DNA from: Archangium sp.
Lineage (GTDB): Bacteria > Myxococcota > Myxococcia > Myxococcales > Myxococcaceae
Length of the DNA stretch: 64,000 nucleotides
NCBI GenBank assembly: GCA_022843845.1
Contig: JALHMW010000010.1
Span: 1 to 64,000 of the forward strand
Direction of reading: 5' to 3'
The notes under the pieces were generated by a model, which did no database searches, had not been told where the DNA came from, and saw nothing but the letters and a program-made list of their open reading frames with translations. Position 1 is the first letter of the stretch. Each line of letters begins with the position of its first letter. The position numbers and the translations under genes are program-made. Positions 18,207 through 27,567 of the stretch are shown piece after piece.

Positions 18207-21200
18207 TCACCCTTCCAGACTGGACAGCCGCTGCTGCGCGGGCCCGTGCGACGGGTCGATGGCCAGCGTGCGCTCGAACCAGCGACGGGCTTGGAGCGTG
18301 TCGCCGCGGAACAGGTGCACCTGGCCACAAAAGTACGCGGCGCTGGCGCAGCCCGGGTCAGCCGCGAGGATGACCTCGAACTCGGCTGCGGCCCTGGGTG
18401 CGATGCGCGTTCGATCGTCACTGTTGAGGAACTCGTTCCACACGCGGCGCGCCTCCTCCGCCCCTGAGCCGATGACCGCCGCCTGGGCGATGGGGGAAAG
18501 TGCAGGGCGGGCACCGACGGCCGTCGGCTCCTCGTCGAGGGCGGGCGCGGCATCGGCGACGATCATCGGGAGCGCCCCCGACGCGGCTGACGGTGATGAG
18601 GTTGCTGGCCGAGCGGCGGGAGCCCCCCCGAGGCCCGGCGGCGGACCAGGTCGAGACGGCGACGAGACCACGACGACGGGCGCAGGTGCTGGTCCAGGGC
18701 TCGCTGGCGCGCGGGGTGACGCGGCGACGAGCATCGGTGGCGGGCCCGACGCAGCGGGCGGGCGGGAAGGCGACGAGACCGGAACTCCGGCAACGAGCGG
18801 ACCACGCGAGGGCGATGGCGCGATGGGGATCAACGACGGTGGGGCCGCTCGCGGGGCCTGGGGCCGCTCACGTTGAACCACCGGCAATGCGGCGACGGGA
18901 GCCGGGGTCGCCTCGACGATGGGCTCTGCCTCGAGTTCCGCCTCGACCACTGGAGACGCCTGCGCCTCGGCGGGCCCCGCGCTGATCCGCTCCGGCGTGG
19001 AGTTCAGCCCTGCGCGTGCCCCGAGCACCGTGGCCAAAGACGGCAGCGAGACGCCCTTTCCCTGCTGTGCCGAGGCGAGGTGTTCCTCGAACTCGGTCTT
19101 CGACCGGGCCTTCAGGTACGCCTCATCGGCTGAGATGCGCCCGGCTTTCAGCAGCCGCATCAAGTCGCTGTCCATCGATCGCATGCCGAGCTCCTGAGAC
19201 GACGCGATGATCGATGGAAGCTGATGCGTCTTGCCCTTGCGAATGAGGTTCGCGACCGCCTCGTTGTTGAGCATGACCTCGAGCGCGAGCACGCGCCCGG
19301 GCGCGTCGGCGCCCTCCAGCAGGTACTGGCAGACGACCGCGCGGAGGCTCTGAGAGAGCATGACGCGAACCTGATCCTGCTGTTCCGCGGGGAAGACGTT
19401 GACGAGGCGCTCGACGCTGGCGTCGGCCGACACCGTGTGCAGACTGCCCAGCACGAGATGACCGGTCTCAGCGGCACTCACCGCGGCCGAGATGGTTTCG
19501 TGATCACGAAGCTCACCGACGAGCAAGACGTCGGGGTCTTGTCTGAGCGCTGCTCGAATGGCCCTGGCGTACGACGTGGCGTGCGTGCCGATCTCGCGTT
19601 GGTTCACGAGACACCGTTCGGGCGTGTGGACGAATTCGACGGGGTCCTCGAGGGTGATGATGTGCTCTCGCCGAGTGCGAACGATGTTGCCGAGGAAGGC
19701 TGCGAGGGTCGACGACTTTCCTGAGCCCGTCGGGCCGCCGATGATGACCAGGCCGTTGCGAAGGTCACCCAGGTTGCGCACGACCTCAGGCAGGCCGAGC
19801 GCCTCGAAGGTCCGCACCTCTCCACGAATCACACGGAAGACGGCCGCCAGCCCCATCTCGGTCTTGTAGGCGTTGACTCTGAAGCGCTGCCCCTCTGGCG
19901 TCGTGTACGAGAGATCGACGTCACCGCGGCGGGCGAGCTCATGCCAGTGCTCCGCGCGAAGGACGGTCTTGAGCAGACGTTCGATCTCGGCAGCCGTCAC
20001 GGGCGTGTCGCGCACGGACGACGTTCGGCCCATCTTCTTGATCGACGGCGGTTGGCCAGAAACGACGAGCAGGTCGTCGGCTTCGCGCTGGAGGACGGTC
20101 TCGAGGAACGCGTCGATCTCAGTGGTCGCGGCCTTCGAGGTGGCACCTGACGTCCACCGCTTGAGGGCATCGCCCGCGACCACGCGAACCCGCGTGTCTT
20201 CATCGGCCAGCGAGACGTCGAGGGCCTGAACGAGCTTCGGGTCGTCGAAGCTCGCCAGGCAACGCGCGGCCGCGAGGCGCACCTCGGCATCCTCCGACGA
20301 CAGGAGCTCGGCGATCTGCGAGGCCGCAGCGCGCGCGCCGAGCTTCTCGAGGGCGGCGAGCGTCACGACCTGCAGGCGATGCTCGGACAGGAGCGGCGTG
20401 ACGCGCTCCACCACCCCGGGGCCCCCGATCTGGCTCATGGCCTCGACAGCGCGTTCGCTGACCCACCAGTCGCCGTCGTCGGACGCGGCGTGGGCGAGCG
20501 CCTCGAGCGACGCAGGGTCCTTCAGCCGCGCCATCAACTCGACGCCGAACCTGCGGACGACGTCGGAGGGGTCTGCGAGCAGCTCGATGACGTGCGGCGT
20601 CAGCTGATGGCCTGCCAGCTCGACGAGCGCGTCAGCGACCCGTTCCCGCACCCACCAGTCCGTGTCACGAAGGAGGGAGACGAGGCGTGGCCAGAGGTCT
20701 GCGTTGCGGGTGCCGCGGGCGAGCTCACCTGCGAGGCGCCGGGCGTTCACGTCGCCGCTGTGCGCCAGCCAGATGATCGCACTCGCGACGTCGATGGTCC
20801 CCTTCTGACTCAGCGTGCGAAGCACCTCACCGGCCTGGGTTCGAATCGCGAGCTGCTGATGGGTCAGGCCGCGAACGAGAACGGGGAGGACTTCGTCAGA
20901 GCCAATCTGCTCGAGCGCATGGAGGACCGCGTGCCGGAGCACCGTTGGCCCGGAGCGGAGCTTGCGATCGAGCGCCGCGAGGGCGCGCGGCGAGCGAAAG
21001 CGGTTGAGGCCCTCGACGGCAGCCTTCTGTTCGTCGAGGGTCTTCGAATCGAGCAGCGGCGCGATGGCGACGAAGTAGTCATCCTCTGAGCAGATCCGCG
21101 CGAAGGCCGCGATCGCGGGCAGTCGCAAGGGACCGTCAGCGTCGAGGAGCTCGGCGATCGCCGCGAGGGCCAGGCCCGGGCTCTTGCCGACACACTGCGG

Positions 21201-21764
21201 GTCACCGAGGTGCTGCAACGCGAGGGTCTGCTCGGACACGGTGCCGACCCGGAGAATCGTTCGGAGCGGCGCGATGGCGCGGTGCCGGGCGAACTTCACG
21301 AGCGCGTCAGCGGCCTCGCGTCGTCCAGGGAACCCGGGCTCCTTTACCCACTCCTGAAGGACCTCGAAGGCGACCTTGCCACCGACCTGGCCGAGGAGAC
21401 GGGCACCGACCTGACGCAGCTGCGAGTCCTGCGAGCGGAGCAGCTGACAGAGGTGTTTGTGCTCGGCGGGGCTATCGACGAGCGGGAGCACAGCGGTGAC
21501 GACACCACGAACATGAATCTCGGCGGTCTTCAGCGCGGTGAGAAGAGGAACGAAGAGCGAGGGATCAGGCTTCTTGCGCACCAGCTTCTCGAAGGCGACG
21601 CAGCGCAGGCGTTGGCGCGTCGCATCCTTCTCCTGCCGGGTGAAGACCTCGAGAAGCCGTCGGAGGACTCCGGGAGGCTGTGCGCCGGCCCGCTGCACGA
21701 AGGCATCGACCTCCTGGCCCGACTGCCACGACGCCTCGGTGAATTGCTCGACGACGTCCTGCAT
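18207..21764 (-). CDS. HEAT-repeat / PilT-ATPase / TPR fusion protein
   Basis: The 1,185-residue protein combines HEAT-like repeats (about 1-540), a full PilT ATPase (about 548-900), a Pro/Ala/Ser-rich linker (about 925-1100) and a short C-terminal TPR segment (about 1103-1185). ATPase motifs are complete: Walker A GGPTGSGKSS (676-685), Asp box LEDPVEFVH (705-713), Walker B VLLVGELRD (746-754), His box GSLHT (773-777). Family PilT proteins are about 350 residues, so two thirds of this protein is extra. The HEAT solenoid and TPRs suggest it docks on partner proteins. GAGG about 7 nt upstream supports the ATG. The tight operon with a second PilT and a kinase suggests one machine; its role is unknown. 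Confidence 0.93.
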   Translation of the reverse strand: MQDVVEQFTEASWQSGQEVDAFVQRAGAQPPGVLRRLLEVFTRQEKDATRQRLRCVAFEKLVRKKPDPSLFVPLLTALKTAEIHVRGVVTAVLPLVDSPAEHKHLCQLLRSQDSQLRQVGARLLGQVGGKVAFEVLQEWVKEPGFPGRREAADALVKFARHRAIAPLRTILRVGTVSEQTLALQHLGDPQCVGKSPGLALAAIAELLDADGPLRLPAIAAFARICSEDDYFVAIAPLLDSKTLDEQKAAVEGLNRFRSPRALAALDRKLRSGPTVLRHAVLHALEQIGSDEVLPVLVRGLTHQQLAIRTQAGEVLRTLSQKGTIDVASAIIWLAHSGDVNARRLAGELARGTRNADLWPRLVSLLRDTDWWVRERVADALVELAGHQLTPHVIELLADPSDVVRRFGVELMARLKDPASLEALAHAASDDGDWWVSERAVEAMSQIGGPGVVERVTPLLSEHRLQVVTLAALEKLGARAAASQIAELLSSEDAEVRLAAARCLASFDDPKLVQALDVSLADEDTRVRVVAGDALKRWTSGATSKAATTEIDAFLETVLQREADDLLVVSGQPPSIKKMGRTSSVRDTPVTAAEIERLLKTVLRAEHWHELARRGDVDLSYTTPEGQRFRVNAYKTEMGLAAVFRVIRGEVRTFEALGLPEVVRNLGDLRNGLVIIGGPTGSGKSSTLAAFLGNIVRTRREHIITLEDPVEFVHTPERCLVNQREIGTHATSYARAIRAALRQDPDVLLVGELRDHETISAAVSAAETGHLVLGSLHTVSADASVERLVNVFPAEQQDQVRVMLSQSLRAVVCQYLLEGADAPGRVLALEVMLNNEAVANLIRKGKTHQLPSIIASSQELGMRSMDSDLMRLLKAGRISADEAYLKARSKTEFEEHLASAQQGKGVSLPSLATVLGARAGLNSTPERISAGPAEAQASPVVEAELEAEPIVEATPAPVAALPVVQRERPQAPRAAPPSLIPIAPSPSRGPLVAGVPVSSPSRPPAASGPPPMLVAASPRAPASPGPAPAPVVVVSSPSRPGPPPGLGGAPAARPATSSPSAASGALPMIVADAAPALDEEPTAVGARPALSPIAQAAVIGSGAEEARRVWNEFLNSDDRTRIAPRAAAEFEVILAADPGCASAAYFCGQVHLFRGDTLQARRWFERTLAIDPSHGPAQQRLSSLEG

Positions 21765-21860
21765 GGCGACCTCGTGAGCAGTGAGGAGTTCGACCCGTCC
21801 GGACCTGGGACGATAGCGCGCCGCCTCGAAAGTCGACTCACGAAAGGGCGAGTCGGGGCC

Positions 21861-22877
21861 TCAGCGCTGTGAACGGCCTGGCCCAAGCTCGACGTGGTGA
21901 CCGCGGTGCGCGTGGTGCCATGCCAGCGCATCTCTCAGCGACTCGTCGAGACGACGCGGTGCGTAGTCGAGCTCCGCAGCGGCCTTCTGATGGCTCACCG
22001 TGAACGGCACCGAGAGCGCGTGCACGGCGTACGGGGTCAAGAGCGCACGACGTCCAGTGAGCCGCTCCCAGAACGGCGCAGGACTGGCGAGGACGTTCAT
22101 CATCCACGTCGGCAGCACTTTCGGCAGCCGAGCCCCCGTCTGTCGGTGCACCAGACGCGCGATGTGATCGATCGTCAGGCGCTCGCCACCGAGCAGATAG
22201 GCCTCGCCTGAACGCCCGCGCTTCGCCGCCGCGAGCGTGCCCAGCGCGACATCTCGAACGTCGACGAAGTCATGCCCACCAGGCGGAAGAAACGGCACCT
22301 TCCCTGCTTCGAGATCGAGCAGCAGCTGGCCCATCTCGGAGCGCCGGAAGTCGAACGGCCCGACGACGCCCGTCGGCAACACCAGCACCGCCTCGAGCTC
22401 GCCGCGCGCCACCGCCTGCTGCACCTCTCGGCACGCCTTCGCTTTGCTCTTGCCGTAGTCGCCCTCCGCCAGCTCCGGTTCGAAACCAGCCGTCTCGTCG
22501 AGCACGCCTGCGTGAGGCTCGGTCAGCGCATGTACGGAGCCCATGTGGATCAGCCGGCCCACATGCGCCGCCTGACACGCCGCCACCACTGCGCGCGTTC
22601 CGCCGACGTTCACCGCTTCGAGCCGAACGCGTTGGCCCGCGGTGATGCAGACGATGCCCGCGAGGTGGAAGACGAACTCGGCGCCTGCGAAGGCGCGGGT
22701 CAGCCCGACGATCTCGCGCACGTCGCACTCCATCAATTCGACGTCGAGCCCGGCGAGCGGCGCGGTGTCGTCTTTGGGCTGCACGACGGCGCGAACCGTG
22801 TGCCCACCGGACAACAGCTCGCGCACCAGCACGTTGCCGAGGTGTCCAGTTGCGCCGGTGACGACGGTGACGCTCAC
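21861..22877 (-). CDS. NAD(P)-dependent epimerase/dihydroflavonol reductase-like SDR
   Basis: The 338-residue extended short-chain dehydrogenase has the nucleotide-binding motif TGATGHLG near the N-terminus, HLAG after the fourth strand, and an active-site pattern with YGKSKAK (Tyr-x-x-x-Lys). The sequence resembles HpnA-like sugar epimerases or dihydroflavonol 4-reductase-like proteins; substrate cannot be read off. The GTG at 22877 is chosen because GGAGGAGGAG lies immediately upstream, although the frame stays open to 23027. Gene order gives no pathway: the downstream neighbour is the antisense-side HEAT-PilT gene start 96 nt away on the same strand. Confidence 0.88.
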   Translation of the reverse strand: MSVTVVTGATGHLGNVLVRELLSGGHTVRAVVQPKDDTAPLAGLDVELMECDVREIVGLTRAFAGAEFVFHLAGIVCITAGQRVRLEAVNVGGTRAVVAACQAAHVGRLIHMGSVHALTEPHAGVLDETAGFEPELAEGDYGKSKAKACREVQQAVARGELEAVLVLPTGVVGPFDFRRSEMGQLLLDLEAGKVPFLPPGGHDFVDVRDVALGTLAAAKRGRSGEAYLLGGERLTIDHIARLVHRQTGARLPKVLPTWMMNVLASPAPFWERLTGRRALLTPYAVHALSVPFTVSHQKAAAELDYAPRRLDESLRDALAWHHAHRGHHVELGPGRSQR

Positions 22878-23066
22878 GTGTGCTCCTCCTCCTTTCAATG
22901 TCGTCAGGCATGCCGGTCTTCGCCACTCGTGTTGAGGGCGAACGTCAAACGGTGGAAAGCACTGACGCCCGATGGTCGGCGCGAGAAGACAAGCTCGCGT
23001 TCGGAACACCGCAGCACGATTGACCACTGTCCCTGGATGTCAGCCCCGGCGTCGAAGCTGCGAGGC

Positions 23067-23555
23067 ATGACGACGCCCCGACTGCCCCACGGACGAACGC
23101 TGCTCCACCGCGTGCTCGAGACAGGTCTCCTCGGCCACCTCGAGCAGCTCGGCTTCACCCGGCACACATACGAGTTTCATCGGCCGCGCGGCGTCTTGAC
23201 CGAGGTCATCACGCTCTCGATCCGCACCGAGCGACGCCCTCCGGGGCAGCGGGTGTTCTGGCTGATCGCCTCACTCGCCGCGACGCCCGTTCGCGCTCGC
23301 TTCGACGTCGACTACCGGACCTGGACCCTCGACCCCGGCTTCGACGCGGCGGACTTCGCTGTGGGGTTGACGGAGCACCTCCACCGACGCGTGTTGCCTG
23401 CACTCGCGGGGCGTGGGGCTGAAGACGCCGCGCGCTGGTTCGAGCACCACGCGGCCGACGAGGCAGTGCTGCTGTGGAGGGCGCTGGGACGAGAAGACGA
23501 GGCTGCGCGCGTCGAGGCCGTGGTGCAGGCCGCTCACGAGGACATTCCCTTCTAG
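23067..23555 (+). CDS. Conserved hypothetical protein (DUF4304-like)
   Basis: The 162-residue soluble protein has no signal peptide. It opens with LHRVLETGLLGHLEQLGF and then a beta-rich middle (YEFHRPRGVLTEVITLSIRT), reminiscent of DUF4304 proteins (a helix, a GF turn, then strands ending in a Q- or T-rich phrase). The family link is tentative. The ATG at 23067 was preferred because upstream in-frame sequence lies antisense to the epimerase gene and has no typical coding character. No function can be assigned. Confidence 0.65.
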   Translation: MTTPRLPHGRTLLHRVLETGLLGHLEQLGFTRHTYEFHRPRGVLTEVITLSIRTERRPPGQRVFWLIASLAATPVRARFDVDYRTWTLDPGFDAADFAVGLTEHLHRRVLPALAGRGAEDAARWFEHHAADEAVLLWRALGREDEAARVEAVVQAAHEDIPF

Positions 23556-23581
23556 ACCGCCCCCCACGCGCCGCCCCCGGC

Positions 23582-26077
23582 TCAGGGGAAGACGCCGGTG
23601 AGGTCGACGATCAGATCAGCCACCTGCGACGACATCACACACACGCCACCGGCCAGCGCGAGCACCGCCTGATTCGCGCGCGCTCCGTCGGCGGTGAAGT
23701 TCAGGTTGGAGTGGTTGCCCAGGGTTCCGCACGGGCCTGCCGAGAGAAAGCCCGCGCCTGCCGCGCCTGCGATGGTGAGGGTGAGCGAGACGGCTCCACT
23801 CGTCGGTGCACCGGGGAGCGTCTCGAACGGAAGACGATACTCCTTCCCCGCTTCGAGCCGGCCGCTGATGGCGCTGTTCGCGTCACGTGTGTCGAGCACG
23901 CGCGAAGGCGAGACGCTGGTGAACGACGAGCCTTGCCCATTCACGTACGCGGCGCCGACGTCGATCACCACATGCGTCGCGATGGACGACCGAACGCAGA
24001 ACGCGCCGCCGCTCAGCGGAACCGTGGAGTGCGTGGCGACCGTCTGGCCCTCGAGGAAGTTCACCGACGACGTGCCGTTCCAACCACCACACGGCGCTGC
24101 TGCCAGCCAGCCGGGGCCGGTGGGCTGCGTGACGGTGAGGTTGACCATCGCGGCGACGGCGCCTGCCGGCACGAGGCCGTTCGCGTCGATGCGGAGCTCC
24201 TGGCCTGCCTGCAGCGCGACGCTGGCGCGGGAATCGAACACCCGGCGATACGGCGCTGGAACGAGCCCGGCGCCCGAGGCCGAGAAGTAGCCCGTCACGT
24301 CAGCGATGAGGTGCGCGGGCGCCGACGAGACGAAGCCGAGCCGGCCACCGGGAATCGCTGCGTACGTCGCGCCCGACGTCACCTGCCCTGCCGCGAAGTT
24401 CACCGACGACACGCCGGCGTTGATGCCGAAGACCCCGAAGCCAGCCGCGCCCGGGTCGACGACCGCGAGGTTGAGCGCGACGGCCGAGGCGCCGGCTGGC
24501 ACTCCGGCGACCGGCACTGACGAGGCCTGCCCGGCTCCGACGCGGCCTTGCGACGAGCGCGTGTCGAGCGTGCGAACCGGAGCGATGGGCGTGAAGCGCA
24601 GGCCACTCGCGAGCGCGTTCACCGAGCCCGAGAGCGGCTTGCCCGTCGGGTGCGCTGGAAGCGGATGACAGGTGATGGAGGCCCCGCTGCCGGCGAGCGG
24701 GGGGTTGCCCGTGCCGCGGCCGATGTTGATCGCGTACGCGATGATGGAGCGGGCTCGACCGTCACGCAGCGAGAGCGGCAGCTCGACGCGATAGCCGTGG
24801 GCCGCTGAGCCACCACACGCCGCAGCGACGCCGGCCTCACGCGCGAGCGAGGCCGTGCTGGCGCCGACGAAGACGCCGTTTGCATAGACATGCACGTCGA
24901 TAGGCCGCGAGAAGTCGTCGCGATCGCAGGTCCACCCGACGACAGCGTCGCAGCTCGCGTTGTCCAACCATCCCGTCGGGTTGAACGTGGCCGGGTTGCC
25001 CTGGTTCACGAGCGCGAGGTAGCGATTCCAATCCCAATACGGGCCCGGGTCCCAGTGGTCGTTGCAGTTGCTCAGCTCGCCGTCGCCGTGGCCGACGATG
25101 TGCGCGCGGTCTTTCGGAATGCCCCACTTGTCCGCGATCCACGACACGAGGCGGGCGCTGCTCGCGTACAGCTCGTCGGTGAAGGGCGTGTACGCGCCGG
25201 TGTAGAGGTTGCGATTTCCGGCGAAGCCCTCGTGCTCGATGCCGATGGAGCGGGGATTCCAACACCCGGCATGCCACGCCCTCTTCTCTTCAGCCACAAA
25301 CTGGTACACCGCGCCGCTGCGCATCACGAGGTAGTGCGCCGAGACCTTGCGGGTGTTCGAGATGAGGTACGAGACGGTTCCCGAGCCGACGCCTTCGGTG
25401 GTGTGAATGACGATGCGATCGATGGGCGTGCCGTAGCGCTCCGACCAGTTGCGGCTGCCGGGCATGAACTCGATGTGCAGCGGAGCTCCGGGCACGGCGA
25501 GCCCCTGCTTGAGGCTGACGCGCGGCGCGTCGGGGCCGAGGTCGAGAGCGTTGAGGGACAGGCGCTCGGTGCCGAGCGTCACGTCGAGCCCGGTCTCCAC
25601 GATGCCGAAGACGCCGTGCGCGAACTGGGTCTGAACCTCGTCGTCGGAATCGCTGATCGCGTTTCGGAGCGCGCGAACGTCCTGGAACCAGCTGATGACG
25701 ACCTCGTCGGAGGCCGAGGTGTTCTGGAGCCGCTCAGTGCGCAACGCACGCAACAGCGCTGCAGTGCCGAGGAGCTGGCCTCGGAGCGTGCCGGTGACGA
25801 CAACGACATCGAGCTTCGCGAGCCCAGCGGCGCGGGTCGCCACGTCTCCGGTGAGGAGCGGCGTTTCATCACCATCCATCTGGTGTTCGGTCGACCCGGG
25901 CATCGTCAGCTGCATGCCGAAGAAGCCGACCGCGGCAAGCACCGAGACCGGCACGCCGTGGGCTTCCGACGCCTCTTCGAGGGCAAACCGCACCGGGGCA
26001 TCAGCCGCGACCTGGCCGACCTGACCTGAACACCCGACCGTGACGATGACCGCCGCAACGAGGAATCGTGTCCGCAT
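23582..26077 (-). CDS. Modular N-acetylmuramoyl-L-alanine amidase (PGRP/Amidase_2) lipoprotein
   Basis: The 831-residue exported lipoprotein (lipobox TVGC, Cys16) carries an N-terminal helical region like that of actinobacterial amidases (about 30-160). The Amidase_2/PGRP domain (about 215-350) has predicted zinc ligands H225, H330 and D343 plus the conserved Glu in IGIEHEG. A GWxCD-type beta domain follows (about 368-470). Then come three roughly 110-residue repeats (from about 490), each beginning with a LDTR/FDSR phrase and two ending in VTGYF or LTGVF. Amidases cleave the lactyl-amide bond of peptidoglycan stem peptides. It may act in wall turnover or in lysis of prey cells; the latter is inference from lifestyle only. 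It is divergent from the GH1 gene. Confidence 0.9.
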   Translation of the reverse strand: MRTRFLVAAVIVTVGCSGQVGQVAADAPVRFALEEASEAHGVPVSVLAAVGFFGMQLTMPGSTEHQMDGDETPLLTGDVATRAAGLAKLDVVVVTGTLRGQLLGTAALLRALRTERLQNTSASDEVVISWFQDVRALRNAISDSDDEVQTQFAHGVFGIVETGLDVTLGTERLSLNALDLGPDAPRVSLKQGLAVPGAPLHIEFMPGSRNWSERYGTPIDRIVIHTTEGVGSGTVSYLISNTRKVSAHYLVMRSGAVYQFVAEEKRAWHAGCWNPRSIGIEHEGFAGNRNLYTGAYTPFTDELYASSARLVSWIADKWGIPKDRAHIVGHGDGELSNCNDHWDPGPYWDWNRYLALVNQGNPATFNPTGWLDNASCDAVVGWTCDRDDFSRPIDVHVYANGVFVGASTASLAREAGVAAACGGSAAHGYRVELPLSLRDGRARSIIAYAINIGRGTGNPPLAGSGASITCHPLPAHPTGKPLSGSVNALASGLRFTPIAPVRTLDTRSSQGRVGAGQASSVPVAGVPAGASAVALNLAVVDPGAAGFGVFGINAGVSSVNFAAGQVTSGATYAAIPGGRLGFVSSAPAHLIADVTGYFSASGAGLVPAPYRRVFDSRASVALQAGQELRIDANGLVPAGAVAAMVNLTVTQPTGPGWLAAAPCGGWNGTSSVNFLEGQTVATHSTVPLSGGAFCVRSSIATHVVIDVGAAYVNGQGSSFTSVSPSRVLDTRDANSAISGRLEAGKEYRLPFETLPGAPTSGAVSLTLTIAGAAGAGFLSAGPCGTLGNHSNLNFTADGARANQAVLALAGGVCVMSSQVADLIVDLTGVFP

Positions 26078-26196
26078 GGTCACGATTTCTGCCAATTCCA
26101 CGCCACCGCCCAAGCCACTGAAGTCACTGACGGAAAACGTCGAAACCCTGAGCACTTGAGGTGACAGTGGAGCACCAGAACCGTCTTCGCTCGCGA

Positions 26197-26214
26197 CGTC
26201 ACCCGCGGGTGACG
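26197..26214. promoter_or_regulatory. Perfect 18-bp palindrome, candidate operator
   Basis: CGTCACCCG is followed immediately by its reverse complement CGGGTGACG, in the 180-nt divergent region between the amidase and the GH1 glycosidase. It ends 43 nt before the GH1 ATG and about 28 nt before TAGAGC (26243-26248), a possible -10 box 9 nt from the ATG. The size and GTCAC/GTGAC half-sites fit a dimeric repressor site. No regulator gene is adjacent. Confidence 0.45.
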
Positions 26215-26257
26215 ATCCTCCGACTCGAGCCCCGCGCGGTGCTAGAGCGACGCCGGC

Positions 26258-27556
26258 ATGTCGGCTCCGCTCACCTTCCCCGCTGACTTCGTGTTCGGCG
26301 TCGCGACCTCGGCGTACCAGACCGAAGGCGGCATCGAGAACGACTGGAGCGACTGGGAGCGGCAGGGAAAGCTGCACGACCCGAACGCGCGGTGTGGCCG
26401 GGCGTGCGAACACTGGGAGCGCTTCTTCGACGACGTGTCACTCATTCAACGCCTGAACGCGAAGGCGTACCGCTTCAGCATCGAGTGGGCGCGTGTCGAG
26501 CCGAAGCGTGGTGTCTGGAATGACGAGGCGTGGGCCGGGTATCGCGCGCGGGCCGAGGCGCTGGTGAAGGCTGGCATTCGGCCGGTCGTCACGCTGCATC
26601 ACTTCACGCACCCGTCGTGGTTTCACGCCGAGACGCCGTGGCACGAGCCGTCATCTCTTCCTGCGTGGACGCGCTACGTGGAGCGCTGCGCCGAGGTGTT
26701 CGCGGGCCTCGACGTCGCCATCATCACGCTCAACGAGCCGAACGTGTTCCTCATGGGCTCGTACCTGGCTGGCGTGATGCCTCCCGGGCTCAAGGACGGC
26801 CGGAAGCTCTACGCGGCGTTCGTGAACATGGTGCGCGCGCACGCCATCGCCCGGGCCGCCTTCGCCTCACGCGCCGGGAGCACGCCGCTCACGATGGGCA
26901 TCAGCCAGCACCTGCAGGTCTTCGCGCCCGAGCGTCGCTGGCACCCGCTGGACCAGGCGCTCACCCGGCTCGCGGAGCAGAACTTCAACCACGCGTTCCT
27001 CGAGGCGCTGACCACCGGCACTGTCGCGGTGCAGATGCCCGGGCTGTCCGCCGGCAAGACGCGCATCGACGGCGCCGCGAAGAGCCAGGACTTCATCGGG
27101 CTCAATTATTATACACGCAGCCACCTCAAGTTCCTCGCGGGCCCGCCGTTCATTTCGTTCCAATTCAAAGACATTCACTCGCGTGGGCTGACCGACATCG
27201 GCTGGGAGTACTACCCCGAGGGCTTCGGCCAGGTGCTCAAGCAGATGAAGCGCTACCCGGTGCCGGTGTGGGTGACCGAGAACGGGCTCGACGATCGCTC
27301 CGGCGCGCGGCGTACGCAGTTCCTATTCGACCACTGGCGCGAGCTGCTGCTGGCGATGCAGCAGGGCGTGAACGTGACGCACTACCTGCACTGGTCGTTG
27401 ATGGACAACTTCGAGTGGCTCGAGGCGTATGGGCCGCGCTTCGGGCTCTACCGCGTCGACTTCGCGACGATGGAGCGGCACGAGACGCCAGCGTGCGAGT
27501 ACTTCCGGCAGACGGCGACGTCGCGGGTGCTGACGGCGCCCACAGTGACGCCGTAA
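26258..27556 (+). CDS. Glycoside hydrolase family 1 beta-glucosidase-like enzyme
   Basis: The 432-residue cytoplasmic protein is a complete GH1 TIM barrel. It starts with FPADFVFGVATSAYQTEG, has acid/base E160 in TLNEP and nucleophile E341 in VTENGLDD. Family enzymes hydrolyse beta-glucosides, beta-galactosides or phospho-sugars with retention. The absence of a signal peptide points to intracellular disaccharides. No sugar transporter or PTS gene is adjacent, and no phospho-glucosidase signature is obvious. A membrane-protein gene follows after 11 nt. No Shine-Dalgarno is visible. Confidence 0.93.
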   Translation: MSAPLTFPADFVFGVATSAYQTEGGIENDWSDWERQGKLHDPNARCGRACEHWERFFDDVSLIQRLNAKAYRFSIEWARVEPKRGVWNDEAWAGYRARAEALVKAGIRPVVTLHHFTHPSWFHAETPWHEPSSLPAWTRYVERCAEVFAGLDVAIITLNEPNVFLMGSYLAGVMPPGLKDGRKLYAAFVNMVRAHAIARAAFASRAGSTPLTMGISQHLQVFAPERRWHPLDQALTRLAEQNFNHAFLEALTTGTVAVQMPGLSAGKTRIDGAAKSQDFIGLNYYTRSHLKFLAGPPFISFQFKDIHSRGLTDIGWEYYPEGFGQVLKQMKRYPVPVWVTENGLDDRSGARRTQFLFDHWRELLLAMQQGVNVTHYLHWSLMDNFEWLEAYGPRFGLYRVDFATMERHETPACEYFRQTATSRVLTAPTVTP

Positions 27557-27567
27557 CCTCTTGCCCG

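Noticed and set aside
22272-23066. In-frame extension of the small DUF4304-like gene to the left
   Set aside because: It lies antisense to the epimerase gene and shows no coding character before the ATG at 23067.
27554-27559. TAACCT as a -10 box before the TerB-like membrane protein
   Set aside because: It overlaps the GH1 stop codon in a tight gene pair, so it is more simply part of the stop context.
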